NCBI GenBank assembly: GCA_016699815.1
Contig: CP065012.1
Location: 1,798,001 to 1,862,000 of the forward strand
Source: Chitinophagaceae bacterium
GTDB lineage: Bacteria; Bacteroidota; Bacteroidia; Chitinophagales; Chitinophagaceae
Length of the DNA: 64,000 bases
Direction of reading: 5' to 3'
Part shown: one piece after another, positions 19,197-29,775 of the stretch
Position numbering within the stretch: position 1 is the first letter of the stretch
Layout of the letters: each line of letters begins with the position of its first letter
Program-made: the position numbers and the translations under genes
Notes under the pieces: model-generated
What the model was told of the DNA's origin: nothing
Databases searched by the model: none
Seen by the model: only the letters and a program-made list of their open reading frames with translations

Positions 19197-21787
19197 ATGA
19201 AAATAATTACACGATTAAGGTACTTTATCATTTCATTAGTTTTACTGTCTTTAACAGTTGACTTAAATGCACAATGCCCTGGTGGTTATAATCAATACAG
19301 GTTAGATTGGGATTATCATGACTTTATACCCAACACAGGATCTTATGTAGCACCAACACCTTATGTAACATTGGCCCAATCCCAAACGCAGAGGTTTATT
19401 TTGGAACTCAAAAAGTAACCATTACGCATAATTATGCAGGCTCCAGGGATCCCGGGGATAATACCACCAATACCGCCGCCGGTATTTCTTATGGTACAGG
19501 CGCAGATGTGGAGTTTGTAGGTAATGGAGTTATTAATGTAACCTTTGATCAGCCGGTAAGAAATGTTCAATTTTCAGTTTATGATATAGACAGGAACCAG
19601 AGAGTTGCCGTTACGGCACTTAATGGTGTTGTGCCTGTTGTTATCACCAATATGATAAGGGTTTCCGGAACTACATTAACTATTGCAGGCGCTGGTACAG
19701 TTTTGGCAACAGCTTCGGCAAATAATACAACAGTTGCCAATAACAATACCAACGCAGCCATTAATGTAGATATAGCAGGGCCGGTAACATCTTTTACACT
19801 TACTGTAACTAATAGCGGAACTTGTAGTAGCAGTTGTGGTACCGGAGGTTCAGAAAATGGTGTTTTCTGGCTTTCGGATATAATTGCCTGTTATACCGGA
19901 AGCTTCCCCAGTAATTATTATGCAGTTTCAACTCCTTTTACCGGCCAGCCGGCTTATGTGCTTACAGTAAAAGATGATTCTGTTTTTTATGTGAATGTGG
20001 CCAATGGTGTTGCCCGCTTTTTATTTCTTGATAATGGAAATAATAATATTAACTCCATGGCTTATGATCCATATCGCCATATGGTTTATTATACCTATAG
20101 CCTATCCGGCCCAGGTGGTACTATAAATCCCAATCAAAGAACTTTAAGAAGGTATGATTATGATATGGATACGCTTGGCATTGTGGAAAATGATGTAAGG
20201 AATTTGGATATCCCATTATTTGACCAGGGTGTAGAATCTGGATCGGCAGCATTTTTTAATGGTTCTCTCTATTTAGGTATTGAAGCAGGTACATCTGTTT
20301 CCGACAGGGAAGCTATGATATGGAAAATAGACTTTGATGCAAGTTATGCAGCGTTGCCCAATGCCAGCCAGGTTTATGGAACTCAATCTAACATCCACGA
20401 CTGGGGTGATATTGGCATTTACGATGGTATATTATATGATTTTGATGGAAGGACAGGAGGTAATGAAGATTTTTATCATAAGGATATGAATAACGGACTC
20501 ACTGTTCATTTTAATAATAGCCCAAGTTCATTGGTGCCCAGGCAGGTTGGTGTAGATTATCTTGGCCGGGTGTATAATATCGGTTCGTCTAATACTATTA
20601 GTGCAGGCACAATTGTGCCTTATAATTATAACGGCACAGTAAATGTTCCTCTTACCCGTAACTTGAGTTATAATAATTATTTACCGGTTGGTAGCTGGGG
20701 CGATGCCGCAGAAGCCTTTAAGCCAAAAACCGATTTTGGAGATGCACCAGCTTCTTACGATCCGCCTGCTTTTGACCCCGGAACCCATGAAAGAAATGAC
20801 AGCATTAGGCTGGGTACTGCCGTAGGTATTGAGTGGGCTAAGAAAGTTTCTATAGATGCTACCGGTGATGGCGGCGAAGAAGACGCTATCGCCGGTATCC
20901 AAATAATTCCCAATGGCATTTCAACTTTTTCGGTAAATGCAGATGTATTAAATAGAACCGGCAGAAATGCTACCCTTGTAGCGTGGATTGATGCCAATGG
21001 TAGTGGAACATATGAAGCAACAGAAGGAATAACGGTAACGGTTGGTAGTGCGCCTGGAATTCAAACCATTTTGCTCACCTGGCCCGGTATTAATGTTACC
21101 GTACCAGTTAATGATACAACTTTTATGCGCTTAAGGTTTGCAACTACTGACCAGGGGCTTTCTACCACTACGCCTAATGGATATGCCGATAATGGCGAAA
21201 TAGAAGATTACCCGGTTTTTGTAGTAAGGGTTTTAGATAATAAAAAAATAACGCTTAATGTCCAAAAAACTTCTCAACAAAAAGTTTCTATTGAGTGGTA
21301 TATAAATGAAGAAAGAGGTATTGCTCATTATGAATTGCAAAAAAGTGAAGATGGGCTTTATTGGCAAATGCTTACAGCAAAACCGGCCAATAGCTTAAAC
21401 CCTGTTGCTGCACAATATACAGCAGTTGATGAAAATCCATTTGTACCGGTTACTTATTTTAGGGTTAAGGCAATTGCAGTAGATGGTAAAATATTTTATA
21501 GTGGTACCAAAAAAATAGATTTTGGAGCTAAAAATTCAATAACGGTTTCACCCAATCCTGCAAAAGATATGGCAAAGCTAAGTTTTGGTGCTTCCAATGC
21601 AGGAATGGCGCAAATAAGCCTAATAGATTATAGCGGCAGGTATGTAATGACGAACAAAGCAGCAGTAGTAAAAGGTATAAACACAGTAAACCTTGAAGGA
21701 GTTGGGCGCTTGCAAAGCGGAGTATATAATATTAAAATTCTACTAAGCAATGAAGTGCTGCAAACCTCATTAATAGTAGTAAAATAA
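19197..21787 (+). CDS. T9SS-sorted GEVED-domain surface protein, frameshifted
   Basis: About 863 residues if repaired. Signal peptide (..LTVDLNAQ), an N-terminal beta-rich region, then a repeat-like region typical of bacterial adhesins. A GEVED domain lies at about 510-675 (DFGDAPASYDPP, then ATGDGGEEDAIAG, then NGYADNGEIEDYPVFV). The C-terminal T9SS type A sorting domain is at about 780-863 (ITVSPNPAKDMAKLSF ... GVYNIKILLSNE). The product should cross the outer membrane through T9SS and be attached or released. The frame is broken at a short T-run (19395-19397); one more T gives ...QTQRFYFGTQKVTITHNYAG and joins the two parts. Confidence 0.85.
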
Positions 21788-21840
21788 AACACACAAAGAA
21801 CTGTTTTAAAATTCAATCCTAATATAAAACCAACAATACA

Positions 21841-24642
21841 ATGACCGGTAAAAAACAATGGCTGATGCTTTTTAGTGCATGCTTATTTTCAATGCTTTCT
21901 CATGCACAGGAAAAATACAGTAAGGTTAAATTACCTGTAACTTCAGAAGAAATCAGGAAGTTTGCTTTCAATAATTTAAATATTGACCACTTCAATTACG
22001 AAGGCAATGCTATGCTGCTGGTATTAAACAGTGAAGAGCTACAATCGTTAAAAAATGCACATTATCCTTTTGAGCTTTTAGTGGATGATGTAGTTAAGGC
22101 CACTATTGATGAAAACAGGAATATTGTTGCTGAAATTTCAACAGGAAGGGCGCCTTTGCAGGGAGATGGCTCAGAGAGAATTGCCAACATTATTGCAACA
22201 CCTGCATTATTTGGTAATGGTGGTACTTTAAGACTTGGCGCTTCTGCAAGCAACCCGGGCTATTTTACTTATGCCGATATGGTGGCAAAAATGCAGCAAC
22301 TTGCCACAAATTATCCCAATCTTGTATCGGTATATTCTATTGGCACCACAGCTGTTGCTGCCGATGGAGCACCAGCTCAAACTATTTATGGAGTAAAAAT
22401 TTCCGATAATGTTTCTGTAGACGAAAATGAACCAGAAGTATTATATACAGGAATGCAACATGCAAGAGAGGCTATAGGTGGAACAAGCATGATTTTCTTT
22501 ATGCAATACCTTGCAGAGAATTACAGCAACCCCGATAATATTATTAAAGAATTAGTAGATAATAGGGAAATTTTTATAATTCCCTGTGTGAACCCACAAG
22601 GCTATATGTATAATTATAGCGGCGCAAGTGGCTACCCTGTAACCGGCGGCGGTTTATGGCGTAAAAACAGGAGGCATACCGGCGGTGGTGCATCTAATAT
22701 TGGGGTTGACCTAAACAGGAATTATAGCGTGGATTTTGCCAATTGTGCCGGCGCTTCTTCTTCCTGCGGATCTACCAATCCTACCAGTGATACATATTTT
22801 GGTACAGCTGCATTTTCTGAGCCCGAAACAAGGGCTATTAGAGATTTTGTATACTCAAGAAATTTTGTAAACTCTATAGATCAGCACTGTTACGGTCCAT
22901 ATTATTCTTTACCTTATGGAAGACCATCTTTACACGCTCCATACAGCCACGAAGATTCAGCTTATTACAGAGCAATACCGGCTTTGATGGGTTATTATAA
23001 TGGCCACCGTGCAGGTAATAGCCCCGAAACGGTAAACTATGAAGTAGCCGGTGGTATTAAAGACTGGTTGCTTTTAGGCGATATTGGTGTTGGCTCAAAA
23101 GGTAAAATTTATGGCATGACAGGTGAAGCAGGTGGCGGTAATTTTTGGGCACCGGTAAGCCAAATCATACAACTTTGTAAAGAAAATTGTTTTCAAAACC
23201 TGCAACTGGCTTATGCTGCAGGCGCTTATTATGACGTGCAGGATTTGGATGATATGGCAATACCATCAGGCAATATTACCGGTAACTTAAGCTGCCAGGT
23301 TCGGAAAATAGGGTTGGGTAATGGCCAGGTTACTATTTCATTCATACCTATTTTAAATATCACTACCTCAACTCCGCCAATTACCACTACCATTTCAAAT
23401 TATTTTGATACCTATGATGCAACTTTTAATTATACTTTGCCGGGATCAATTGCTGCAGGCCATAGAATTGAATTTGTATGGAAGGTAGAAGCAGGCGGTA
23501 TTGCAGTTTATGATACCGTAATAAAATTTTATTCCCCGGTTACTATGTTGAATGAGAACATGGAAGGAAGTTTTGCAACAAACTGGACAGCAATTCCTTC
23601 AGGATCGGCCAACTGGGGGTTTACTACCCTGTCTGCTTTTGGCGGTACACATTCCATGACCGAATCTCCTTTAGGAAATTATACAACAAGCTCAACCAGA
23701 ACAGTAACCTGCAATACCTTTTTTAACCTTGCAGATGCAACAGAAGCTTATATCAATTTTTGGATTTGGCACAGGTCCGAAAATTTTAGAGATAAATTGC
23801 AGTTACAGGTTTCAACTAACGGAATTACCTGGACGGCAGTAAGCGGCTCTACAACCGTTATGGAAAATAACACAACCAATGGCGGAACTTTAGGCGGGCA
23901 GCCTGCGCTTACTGGCATACGTAATGAATGGACGAGAGAAACCTATAATATCAGTGCTTATATTGGTTTCTCCAATGTAAGGTTCAGGTTTGTGTTTACC
24001 TCTGATAGTGATGCAAGCGCTTTTGCTTTTGAAAGAGACAACGGTTTTTTTATTGATAATGTGAAGCTGTTTAAATCTACGGTGCTTACTCCTTTGGCTG
24101 TTGCTTATATAAACCTGGATGGAAAAATGTTGCCTGGCAAAGTGGTTCAACTCGACTGGGAATCGGCTATTGACGATGATTTTGACCATTTTGTAATTGA
24201 AAAATCTGTAAATGGTGGTGTTACCTATAATTCAATTGGGCAGATAACCAATACTACAGCGCCATTCCGCTACCTCGATCATTCTCCCGTACCCGGAAAT
24301 AATTATTACAGGGTAAGGAGGGTTGACCATAATGGTAATTATCTTTTTAGCAGGACCGTAAGGATAAATAATAACCTTGCTCTCTATGCCATTAATGTTT
24401 ATCCCAACCCGGTTGTAGACATCATGAAAGTGAGGTTTCAAAATACAATTGCCAGTGAAAAACTTACGTTCTCTATTATAGATGGAGCAGGGCGTAAAGT
24501 TTTGGTTCAAAAATCAACTATTGCACCAGGTGCAATTGAAGTGATGCTAAACCTTAAAGGCCTTGCACAAGGAATATATATATTAAAGGTTTCCAATAAA
24601 AATAATGAAACCCTGAGTAACCAGAAGTTTATTAAAGAATAA
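21841..24642 (+). CDS. M14 zinc carboxypeptidase with T9SS sorting domain
   Basis: 933-residue secreted protease. Signal peptide (cleavage near ..SHAQ), a propeptide region, then an M14 domain. Zinc ligands appear as H-x-x-E in MQHAREAIGG (about residues 207/210) and His in SIDQHCYGP (about 348). Substrate-binding Asn-Arg lies in IGVDLNRNYS, and the catalytic Glu in GMTGEAGGGNFWAP (about 430). C-terminal beta-sandwich domains follow, and the chain ends in a T9SS type A sorting tail (YPNPVVDIMKVRF ... GIYILKVSN). It lies 53 nt after the GEVED gene and shares its sorting signal, so the two may be co-expressed cargo. The hairpin at 24671-24699 ends the unit. Confidence 0.93.
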   Translation: MTGKKQWLMLFSACLFSMLSHAQEKYSKVKLPVTSEEIRKFAFNNLNIDHFNYEGNAMLLVLNSEELQSLKNAHYPFELLVDDVVKATIDENRNIVAEISTGRAPLQGDGSERIANIIATPALFGNGGTLRLGASASNPGYFTYADMVAKMQQLATNYPNLVSVYSIGTTAVAADGAPAQTIYGVKISDNVSVDENEPEVLYTGMQHAREAIGGTSMIFFMQYLAENYSNPDNIIKELVDNREIFIIPCVNPQGYMYNYSGASGYPVTGGGLWRKNRRHTGGGASNIGVDLNRNYSVDFANCAGASSSCGSTNPTSDTYFGTAAFSEPETRAIRDFVYSRNFVNSIDQHCYGPYYSLPYGRPSLHAPYSHEDSAYYRAIPALMGYYNGHRAGNSPETVNYEVAGGIKDWLLLGDIGVGSKGKIYGMTGEAGGGNFWAPVSQIIQLCKENCFQNLQLAYAAGAYYDVQDLDDMAIPSGNITGNLSCQVRKIGLGNGQVTISFIPILNITTSTPPITTTISNYFDTYDATFNYTLPGSIAAGHRIEFVWKVEAGGIAVYDTVIKFYSPVTMLNENMEGSFATNWTAIPSGSANWGFTTLSAFGGTHSMTESPLGNYTTSSTRTVTCNTFFNLADATEAYINFWIWHRSENFRDKLQLQVSTNGITWTAVSGSTTVMENNTTNGGTLGGQPALTGIRNEWTRETYNISAYIGFSNVRFRFVFTSDSDASAFAFERDNGFFIDNVKLFKSTVLTPLAVAYINLDGKMLPGKVVQLDWESAIDDDFDHFVIEKSVNGGVTYNSIGQITNTTAPFRYLDHSPVPGNNYYRVRRVDHNGNYLFSRTVRINNNLALYAINVYPNPVVDIMKVRFQNTIASEKLTFSIIDGAGRKVLVQKSTIAPGAIEVMLNLKGLAQGIYILKVSNKNNETLSNQKFIKE

Positions 24643-24670
24643 ACAAATTTATTGATAAAAATTTTATAAA

Positions 24671-24699
24671 AAAGCCCCTGTTTATCAGGGGTTTTTTTT
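24671..24699 (+). terminator. Intrinsic terminator after the M14 peptidase
   Basis: GCCCCTG/CAGGGG stem with a 5-nt loop followed by seven or more T, directly before the rsmA promoter. Confidence 0.88.
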
Positions 24700-24703
24700 A
24701 TAG

Positions 24704-24711
24704 TACATTTG
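24704..24711 (+). promoter_or_regulatory. -7 box for rsmA
   Basis: TACATTTG, five bases before the ATG at 24717, immediately after the upstream terminator. Near-leaderless arrangement. Confidence 0.6.
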
Positions 24712-24716
24712 CAAGA

Positions 24717-25475
24717 ATGTATCGCTTAAAAAAATCGCTGGGCCAACATTTTTTAAAAGATGAATCCGTAATAATAGATATCATCCATGCTTTAAAGCAA
24801 GAGCAGTTTACCAATTTGCTCGAAGTAGGCCCCGGAGCCGGTGCGCTTACCAGGCATTTAATTCACCTGCAATCTGTGAATTTTAAAGCTGTAGAGCTGG
24901 ATGAGGAAAAAGTAGCTTACCTGGAAAAAAATTACCCGGCATTAAAAGGAAAAATTATACAGCAGGATTTTTTAGGGATTGAAAAGCCTTTTGCCGGTTC
25001 CTTTGCAGTAATTGGAAATTTTCCCTACAATATATCTACAGAAATTTTATTTAAATTGCTGGACTGGAGGGATGAAGTACCTTTTATTATTGGAATGTTT
25101 CAAAAAGAAGTAGCCGAAAGAATTGCCGCAAACCCGGGCAATAAAATATACGGAGTTACCAGCGCACTCATTCAGCCTTATTATAAAATTGACTATTTGT
25201 TCGATGTGCCTCCGGAAAAATTTAATCCCCCGCCAAAAGTTATGAGCGCCGTAATTAAATTATCCCGTAAGAAGGATGTGCTGAAAATGAAATCGGCCAA
25301 AGCATATAAAAACCTGGTTAAAACCGCCTTTAACCAAAGGCGTAAAACTTTGCGTAACGGCGTAAAAAGCTTATTTAGCGCCGAAGTTTTAAAAGAAAAT
25401 ATTTTTGATAAAAGGGCAGAGCAGTTAAGTATCGAGGACTTTGCTGCTCTTAGCTTTCGAATGCATAAAGTTTGA
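24717..25475 (+). CDS. rsmA: 16S rRNA (adenine1518-N6/adenine1519-N6)-dimethyltransferase
   Basis: 252-residue SAM-dependent methyltransferase (KsgA) that dimethylates two adenines in the 3' hairpin of 16S rRNA during small-subunit maturation. Motifs: KSLGQHFLKDE at the start, SAM motif I EVGPGAGALTRHL, motif IV NFPYNIS (about residue 100; usually NLPY) and the C-terminal RNA-binding region with FNQRRKTLRNGVK. Complete. The next gene begins with a TTG inside its TGA stop region, so the two are translationally coupled. Confidence 0.96.
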   Translation: MYRLKKSLGQHFLKDESVIIDIIHALKQEQFTNLLEVGPGAGALTRHLIHLQSVNFKAVELDEEKVAYLEKNYPALKGKIIQQDFLGIEKPFAGSFAVIGNFPYNISTEILFKLLDWRDEVPFIIGMFQKEVAERIAANPGNKIYGVTSALIQPYYKIDYLFDVPPEKFNPPPKVMSAVIKLSRKKDVLKMKSAKAYKNLVKTAFNQRRKTLRNGVKSLFSAEVLKENIFDKRAEQLSIEDFAALSFRMHKV

Positions 25476-26326
25476 AGTTTATTTTTACCATATCGTTTTT
25501 TCTTTTAATGTCAATATTATTTTTAAGTTGTTACACACCACGGTATGTGTACAGCCCGCCTGCGCAAAATGTTGCAACGCTTACCCAAAAAGGTGATTCC
25601 AGGCTGGCCATTTTATATTCAACCAACGCCGGTAGCAATAATGAAATAGTGGAAATTGGCAAAGCAACTTCAAATGGGCTCGATGTACATTCAGCTTATG
25701 CCATAAGCAATCATGTAATTACCCAATTCAATTTTTTTTACCGAAACGAGCAAAATAGCAATAGAGACAACAGTAATTCTTTGCCGGAACTCATCCGATA
25801 TAAAAGAAATTTAGCAGAAATGGCGTTGGGATATTTTACCCCAGTGAACGCCGGCCAAAAATCTTTTTTTTATTTGATGGGTAGCACAGGCCTCGGTAAT
25901 TTTCGGTTTAAAGATTACGACGTAAACGGAAACAGCGTTTCCCCTAAGTATTTTCATGAAGCCTCAATTTTTAAATTGAGTATACAGCCGGCATTATTAT
26001 TTAAATTAAGAAAGCAATTTTCCATTGCATTTGCCTCAAAAATTAGTTTTATAGATTATCGTAATATTAAAACTAATTACAACGAGCAACAACTGGACCT
26101 TTATAAATTAAAAGATTTGGAAAAGGGATGGATATCATTTTGGGAGCCTGCTTTGCTGGTAAATTATCATTTTAAAAAGTTGCCCTACCTGCAACTGGAG
26201 GGTCAACTGGGAGCTGCATTTTTATTAAACAGTAAGTTTGTAGATGCCCGAACCATCAATGTATCTATTGGGGTAGCAGCAGACATAGCCAGTTGGGTCA
26301 AAAGAAAGCCCGAACAAAAGAAATAA
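25472..26326 (+). CDS. Predicted outer-membrane-type lipoprotein
   Basis: 284 residues, not recognised. It appears to start at a TTG (25472) overlapping the rsmA stop. This start gives a complete lipoprotein signal MKFIFTISFFLLMSILFLSC. The next ATG (25508) would leave only eight residues before the lipid cysteine, which is too short, so TTG is preferred. The body alternates hydrophobic strands and ends in a likely beta-strand region (YLQLEGQLGAAFLLN, then INVSIGVAADIASW), consistent with a small beta-barrel or beta-sandwich. Role unknown. Confidence 0.62.
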   Translation: MKFIFTISFFLLMSILFLSCYTPRYVYSPPAQNVATLTQKGDSRLAILYSTNAGSNNEIVEIGKATSNGLDVHSAYAISNHVITQFNFFYRNEQNSNRDNSNSLPELIRYKRNLAEMALGYFTPVNAGQKSFFYLMGSTGLGNFRFKDYDVNGNSVSPKYFHEASIFKLSIQPALLFKLRKQFSIAFASKISFIDYRNIKTNYNEQQLDLYKLKDLEKGWISFWEPALLVNYHFKKLPYLQLEGQLGAAFLLNSKFVDARTINVSIGVAADIASWVKRKPEQKK

Positions 26327-26395
26327 CCCATTAGTTGTAAATTTGCCAATAGCAGCTATCTGCCTTTGATTGCTTCATTCCATATTTTAACATCT

Positions 26396-29300
26396 ATGAG
26401 TTTTTCTACAAAAAATAAAGTACGCATTGTTACAGCCGCTTCTCTATTCGATGGCCACGATGCCGCCATTAACATTATGCGCCGCATTTTACAAAGTAAA
26501 GGCGCAGAAATAATTCACCTCGGCCACAACAGGAGCGTGGCAGAAATTGTGGAATGTGCCATAGAGGAAGATGTGCAGGGTATTGCCATTACCAGTTACC
26601 AGGGCGGCCATGTAGAGTTTTTTAAATACATGAAAGACCTGCTCAATGAAAACGGTTGCGGGCATATAAAAATATTTGGCGGCGGTGGCGGCACCATTTT
26701 GCCTGCAGAAATTGAAGAGCTTCATGCCTATGGCATTACCCGTATTTACAGCCCCGACGATGGCCGTAAAATGGGCCTGGAAGGTATGATTGAAGATGTG
26801 GTAAAAGAATGTGATTTTAGCCTTAATGGAAACGGCAATTATACAAGCCCTATGACTTTGGGCGAAGTAAAAGATGTAAGAACTATTGCCCGTAAAATAA
26901 CTAATGTAGAAAACGGAATAAAAATAGACCAGGATAATTTTAATAAAAAAATTCCGGTACTCGGCATTACCGGCACAGGCGGTGCAGGCAAATCATCCGT
27001 AACCGATGAAATTGTACGCAGGTTTTTAAACAATTATACCGATAAAACAATTGCGGTAATATCGGTTGATCCCAGTAAAAAGAAAACCGGCGGCGCTTTG
27101 CTGGGCGACCGTATCCGCATGAATGCCATCTCCTCCCCACGGGCTTATATGCGCTCTCTGGCAACACGTGAAAGCGATGTGGCGCTGAGCCAGTATGTAC
27201 AGGAAGCCATTGATATTTGCCGTGCAGCTCAGTTTGATTTTATTATTTTAGAAAGCGCCGGCGTGGGTCAAAGTGATGCTTCTATTTTAGATTATTGCAA
27301 CATCAGCATGTATGTAATGACGCCGGAGTATGGCGCACCATCGCAACTGGAAAAAATAAATATGCTGGATTATGCCGATGTAATTTGCCTAAACAAGTTT
27401 GACAAAGCCGGCGCCTTTGATGCCTTGCATGATATTCGCAAGCAATATAAACGCAGCCATGCCTTATGGACCGCTAAAGATGAAGAATTGCCCGTAGTAG
27501 GCACTATTGCTGCTCAGTTTAACGATGCTGGCGTAAACGAATTGTTTGAAAGGCTCATGGAAAAGTTGGAAGAAAAAACCGGCGTTACTTTTAAAGGCCA
27601 TGTAGCGCACCATGCACATAATAAAGATACGAGCAACCAATCCACCATCATACCTCCTAAAAGGGTAAGGTACCTGGCAGAAATTGCAGAAACCATAGAC
27701 AGCTATGATAAATGGGTAAATGAACAGGCAGCTATGGCCAGGCAATTATACCATATTGATAGTTTAAGCGCATTGCTCTCTGCAACAGTAAAAGACGAAT
27801 TAGAAAAGTTAAAGAAAACTTTAGAAGAAAAATTAACAACTGAAAATAAAAAATTACTTGATAGCTGGCAGGCAACAAAAGAACGCTACAGTAAAGAATA
27901 TTACGAGTTTAAAGTAAGGGATAAAATTATTAAACAACCACTAACGTATAAAAGTTTATCGGGTACAATTTTACCTAAAGTATTATTGCCCAAATACAAT
28001 GACTGGGGCGATATTTTAAAATGGCAGTTGCAGGAAAATGTGCCCGGCGAATTTCCTTTTACCGCAGGAGTTTTTCCTTTAAAAAGAGAAGGCGAAGACC
28101 CTACCCGTATGTTTGCCGGCGAAGGCGGGCCCGAAAGAACCAACCGCCGCTTTCACTATGTAAGCCTTGGCCAGCCTGCAAAGCGCCTGAGCACAGCATT
28201 CGACAGCGTTACCCTTTATGGCGAAGATCCTGCTTACCGCCCCGATATATACGGCAAAGTGGGCAATAGCGGGGTAAGCATTGCCACCGTAGATGATGCC
28301 AAAAAATTATACAGTGGCTTTGATTTATGCGATGCCAAAACTTCGGTGAGTATGACCATTAATGGGCCTGCGCCTATAATACTTGCCTTTTTTATGAACG
28401 CCGCTATTGATCAGCTTTGTGAGAAATATATTATTAACAACAATTTAAAAGAAGAGGTCAATAAAATTATCGAGTCAAAATACAAAGTAAAAAATTTGCC
28501 CAAATACCTTGGGGCAGATGGGCAACCGGTATTTGCAGAAAAAGGAGAACTAAAAGGAAGCCTGCCCGGCGAAAGTAATGGCCTGGGATTACGTTTACTG
28601 GGATTAAGTGGTAAAGATGTACTGCCCGAAGAAGTGTATACACTTATAAAAGCAAAAGCGCTTAGTACAGTAAGAGGTACGGTTCAAGCTGATATTTTAA
28701 AAGAAGACCAGGCGCAAAACACCTGTATATTTTCAACAGAATTTGCTTTAAAATTAATGGGAGATGTGCAGCAATATTTTATAGATCATAAAGTGCAGAA
28801 TTTTTACAGTGTAAGCATTAGTGGTTACCATATTGCAGAAGCTGGCGCCAACCCGGTAACCCAACTGGCCTTTACATTGGCCAATGGTTTTACTTATGTA
28901 GAGTATTACCTCAGCCGTGGTATGCATATTGATGATTTTGCTCCCAACCTCTCTTTTTTCTTTAGCAATGGTATGGACCCCGAGTACAGCGTAATAGGTC
29001 GTGTGGCACGCCGTATTTGGGCCAAAGCCTTAAAGCATAAGTATAAAGGAAACAACCGGAGTCAAAAATTAAAATACCATATTCAAACCAGCGGCCGCTC
29101 TTTACATGCTCAGGAAATAGATTTTAATGATATACGCACCTGCTTGCAGGCATTGTATGCCATTTACGATAATTGTAATTCGCTCCACACCAATGCTTAC
29201 GATGAAGCTATTACCACACCAACGGAAGAAAGTGTGCGCAGGGCTATGGCCATTCAATTAATTATTAACAGGGAGCTGGGTACCGCCAAAAACGAAAACC

Positions 29301-29773
29301 CCAACCAGGGCTCTTTTTTAATAGAAGAACTTACCGACCTGGTAGAGCAGGCCGTGTTACATGAGTTCAACCGCATTACAGACAGAGGTGGAGTATTGGG
29401 CGCTATGGAGCGCATGTATCAACGTAATAAAATTCAGGAAGAAAGCCTTTATTACGAAACCCTAAAGCACACTGGCGAATATCCTTTAGTGGGTGTAAAT
29501 ACTTTTTTAAGCAAGCAAGGCTCACCAACTATTTTACCACAAGAGGTAATACGCAGTACCACCGATGAAAAAGAATTTCAAATAAAAACTCTGGAAGCAT
29601 TTCAAGCACGCCATTCTGGAGAAAGTGCAGCAATGCTCAAGCGATTGCAACAAGTGGCTGTAAACAATGACAACCTGTTTGAAGAACTAATGGAAACAGT
29701 AAAATACTGTTCACTTGGGCAAATTACTAATGCATTATACAGTGTAGGTGGGCAGTACAGGAGAAATATGTAG
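26396..29773 (+). CDS. icmF: Fused isobutyryl-CoA mutase / acyl-CoA mutase with G-protein chaperone
   Basis: 1,125-residue adenosylcobalamin-dependent mutase of the IcmF type, which isomerises short acyl-CoAs such as isobutyryl-/n-butyryl-CoA. Domains: an N-terminal B12-binding domain ([18 protein letters not shown] with the cobalt-ligand His, residues about 1-140), a MeaB-like GTPase (Walker [14 protein letters not shown] about 190, base-specific motif CLNKFDK about 330), a linker, and the C-terminal mutase TIM barrel (about 560-1125; [22 protein letters not shown]). All three parts on one chain separate IcmF from methylmalonyl-CoA mutase. Preferred substrate cannot be told from sequence. 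The start at 26396 begins [18 protein letters not shown]. The B12 riboswitch and btuB are in the same window. Confidence 0.93.
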   Translation: MSFSTKNKVRIVTAASLFDGHDAAINIMRRILQSKGAEIIHLGHNRSVAEIVECAIEEDVQGIAITSYQGGHVEFFKYMKDLLNENGCGHIKIFGGGGGTILPAEIEELHAYGITRIYSPDDGRKMGLEGMIEDVVKECDFSLNGNGNYTSPMTLGEVKDVRTIARKITNVENGIKIDQDNFNKKIPVLGITGTGGAGKSSVTDEIVRRFLNNYTDKTIAVISVDPSKKKTGGALLGDRIRMNAISSPRAYMRSLATRESDVALSQYVQEAIDICRAAQFDFIILESAGVGQSDASILDYCNISMYVMTPEYGAPSQLEKINMLDYADVICLNKFDKAGAFDALHDIRKQYKRSHALWTAKDEELPVVGTIAAQFNDAGVNELFERLMEKLEEKTGVTFKGHVAHHAHNKDTSNQSTIIPPKRVRYLAEIAETIDSYDKWVNEQAAMARQLYHIDSLSALLSATVKDELEKLKKTLEEKLTTENKKLLDSWQATKERYSKEYYEFKVRDKIIKQPLTYKSLSGTILPKVLLPKYNDWGDILKWQLQENVPGEFPFTAGVFPLKREGEDPTRMFAGEGGPERTNRRFHYVSLGQPAKRLSTAFDSVTLYGEDPAYRPDIYGKVGNSGVSIATVDDAKKLYSGFDLCDAKTSVSMTINGPAPIILAFFMNAAIDQLCEKYIINNNLKEEVNKIIESKYKVKNLPKYLGADGQPVFAEKGELKGSLPGESNGLGLRLLGLSGKDVLPEEVYTLIKAKALSTVRGTVQADILKEDQAQNTCIFSTEFALKLMGDVQQYFIDHKVQNFYSVSISGYHIAEAGANPVTQLAFTLANGFTYVEYYLSRGMHIDDFAPNLSFFFSNGMDPEYSVIGRVARRIWAKALKHKYKGNNRSQKLKYHIQTSGRSLHAQEIDFNDIRTCLQALYAIYDNCNSLHTNAYDEAITTPTEESVRRAMAIQLIINRELGTAKNENPNQGSFLIEELTDLVEQAVLHEFNRITDRGGVLGAMERMYQRNKIQEESLYYETLKHTGEYPLVGVNTFLSKQGSPTILPQEVIRSTTDEKEFQIKTLEAFQARHSGESAAMLKRLQQVAVNNDNLFEELMETVKYCSLGQITNALYSVGGQYRRNM

Positions 29774-29775
29774 CG

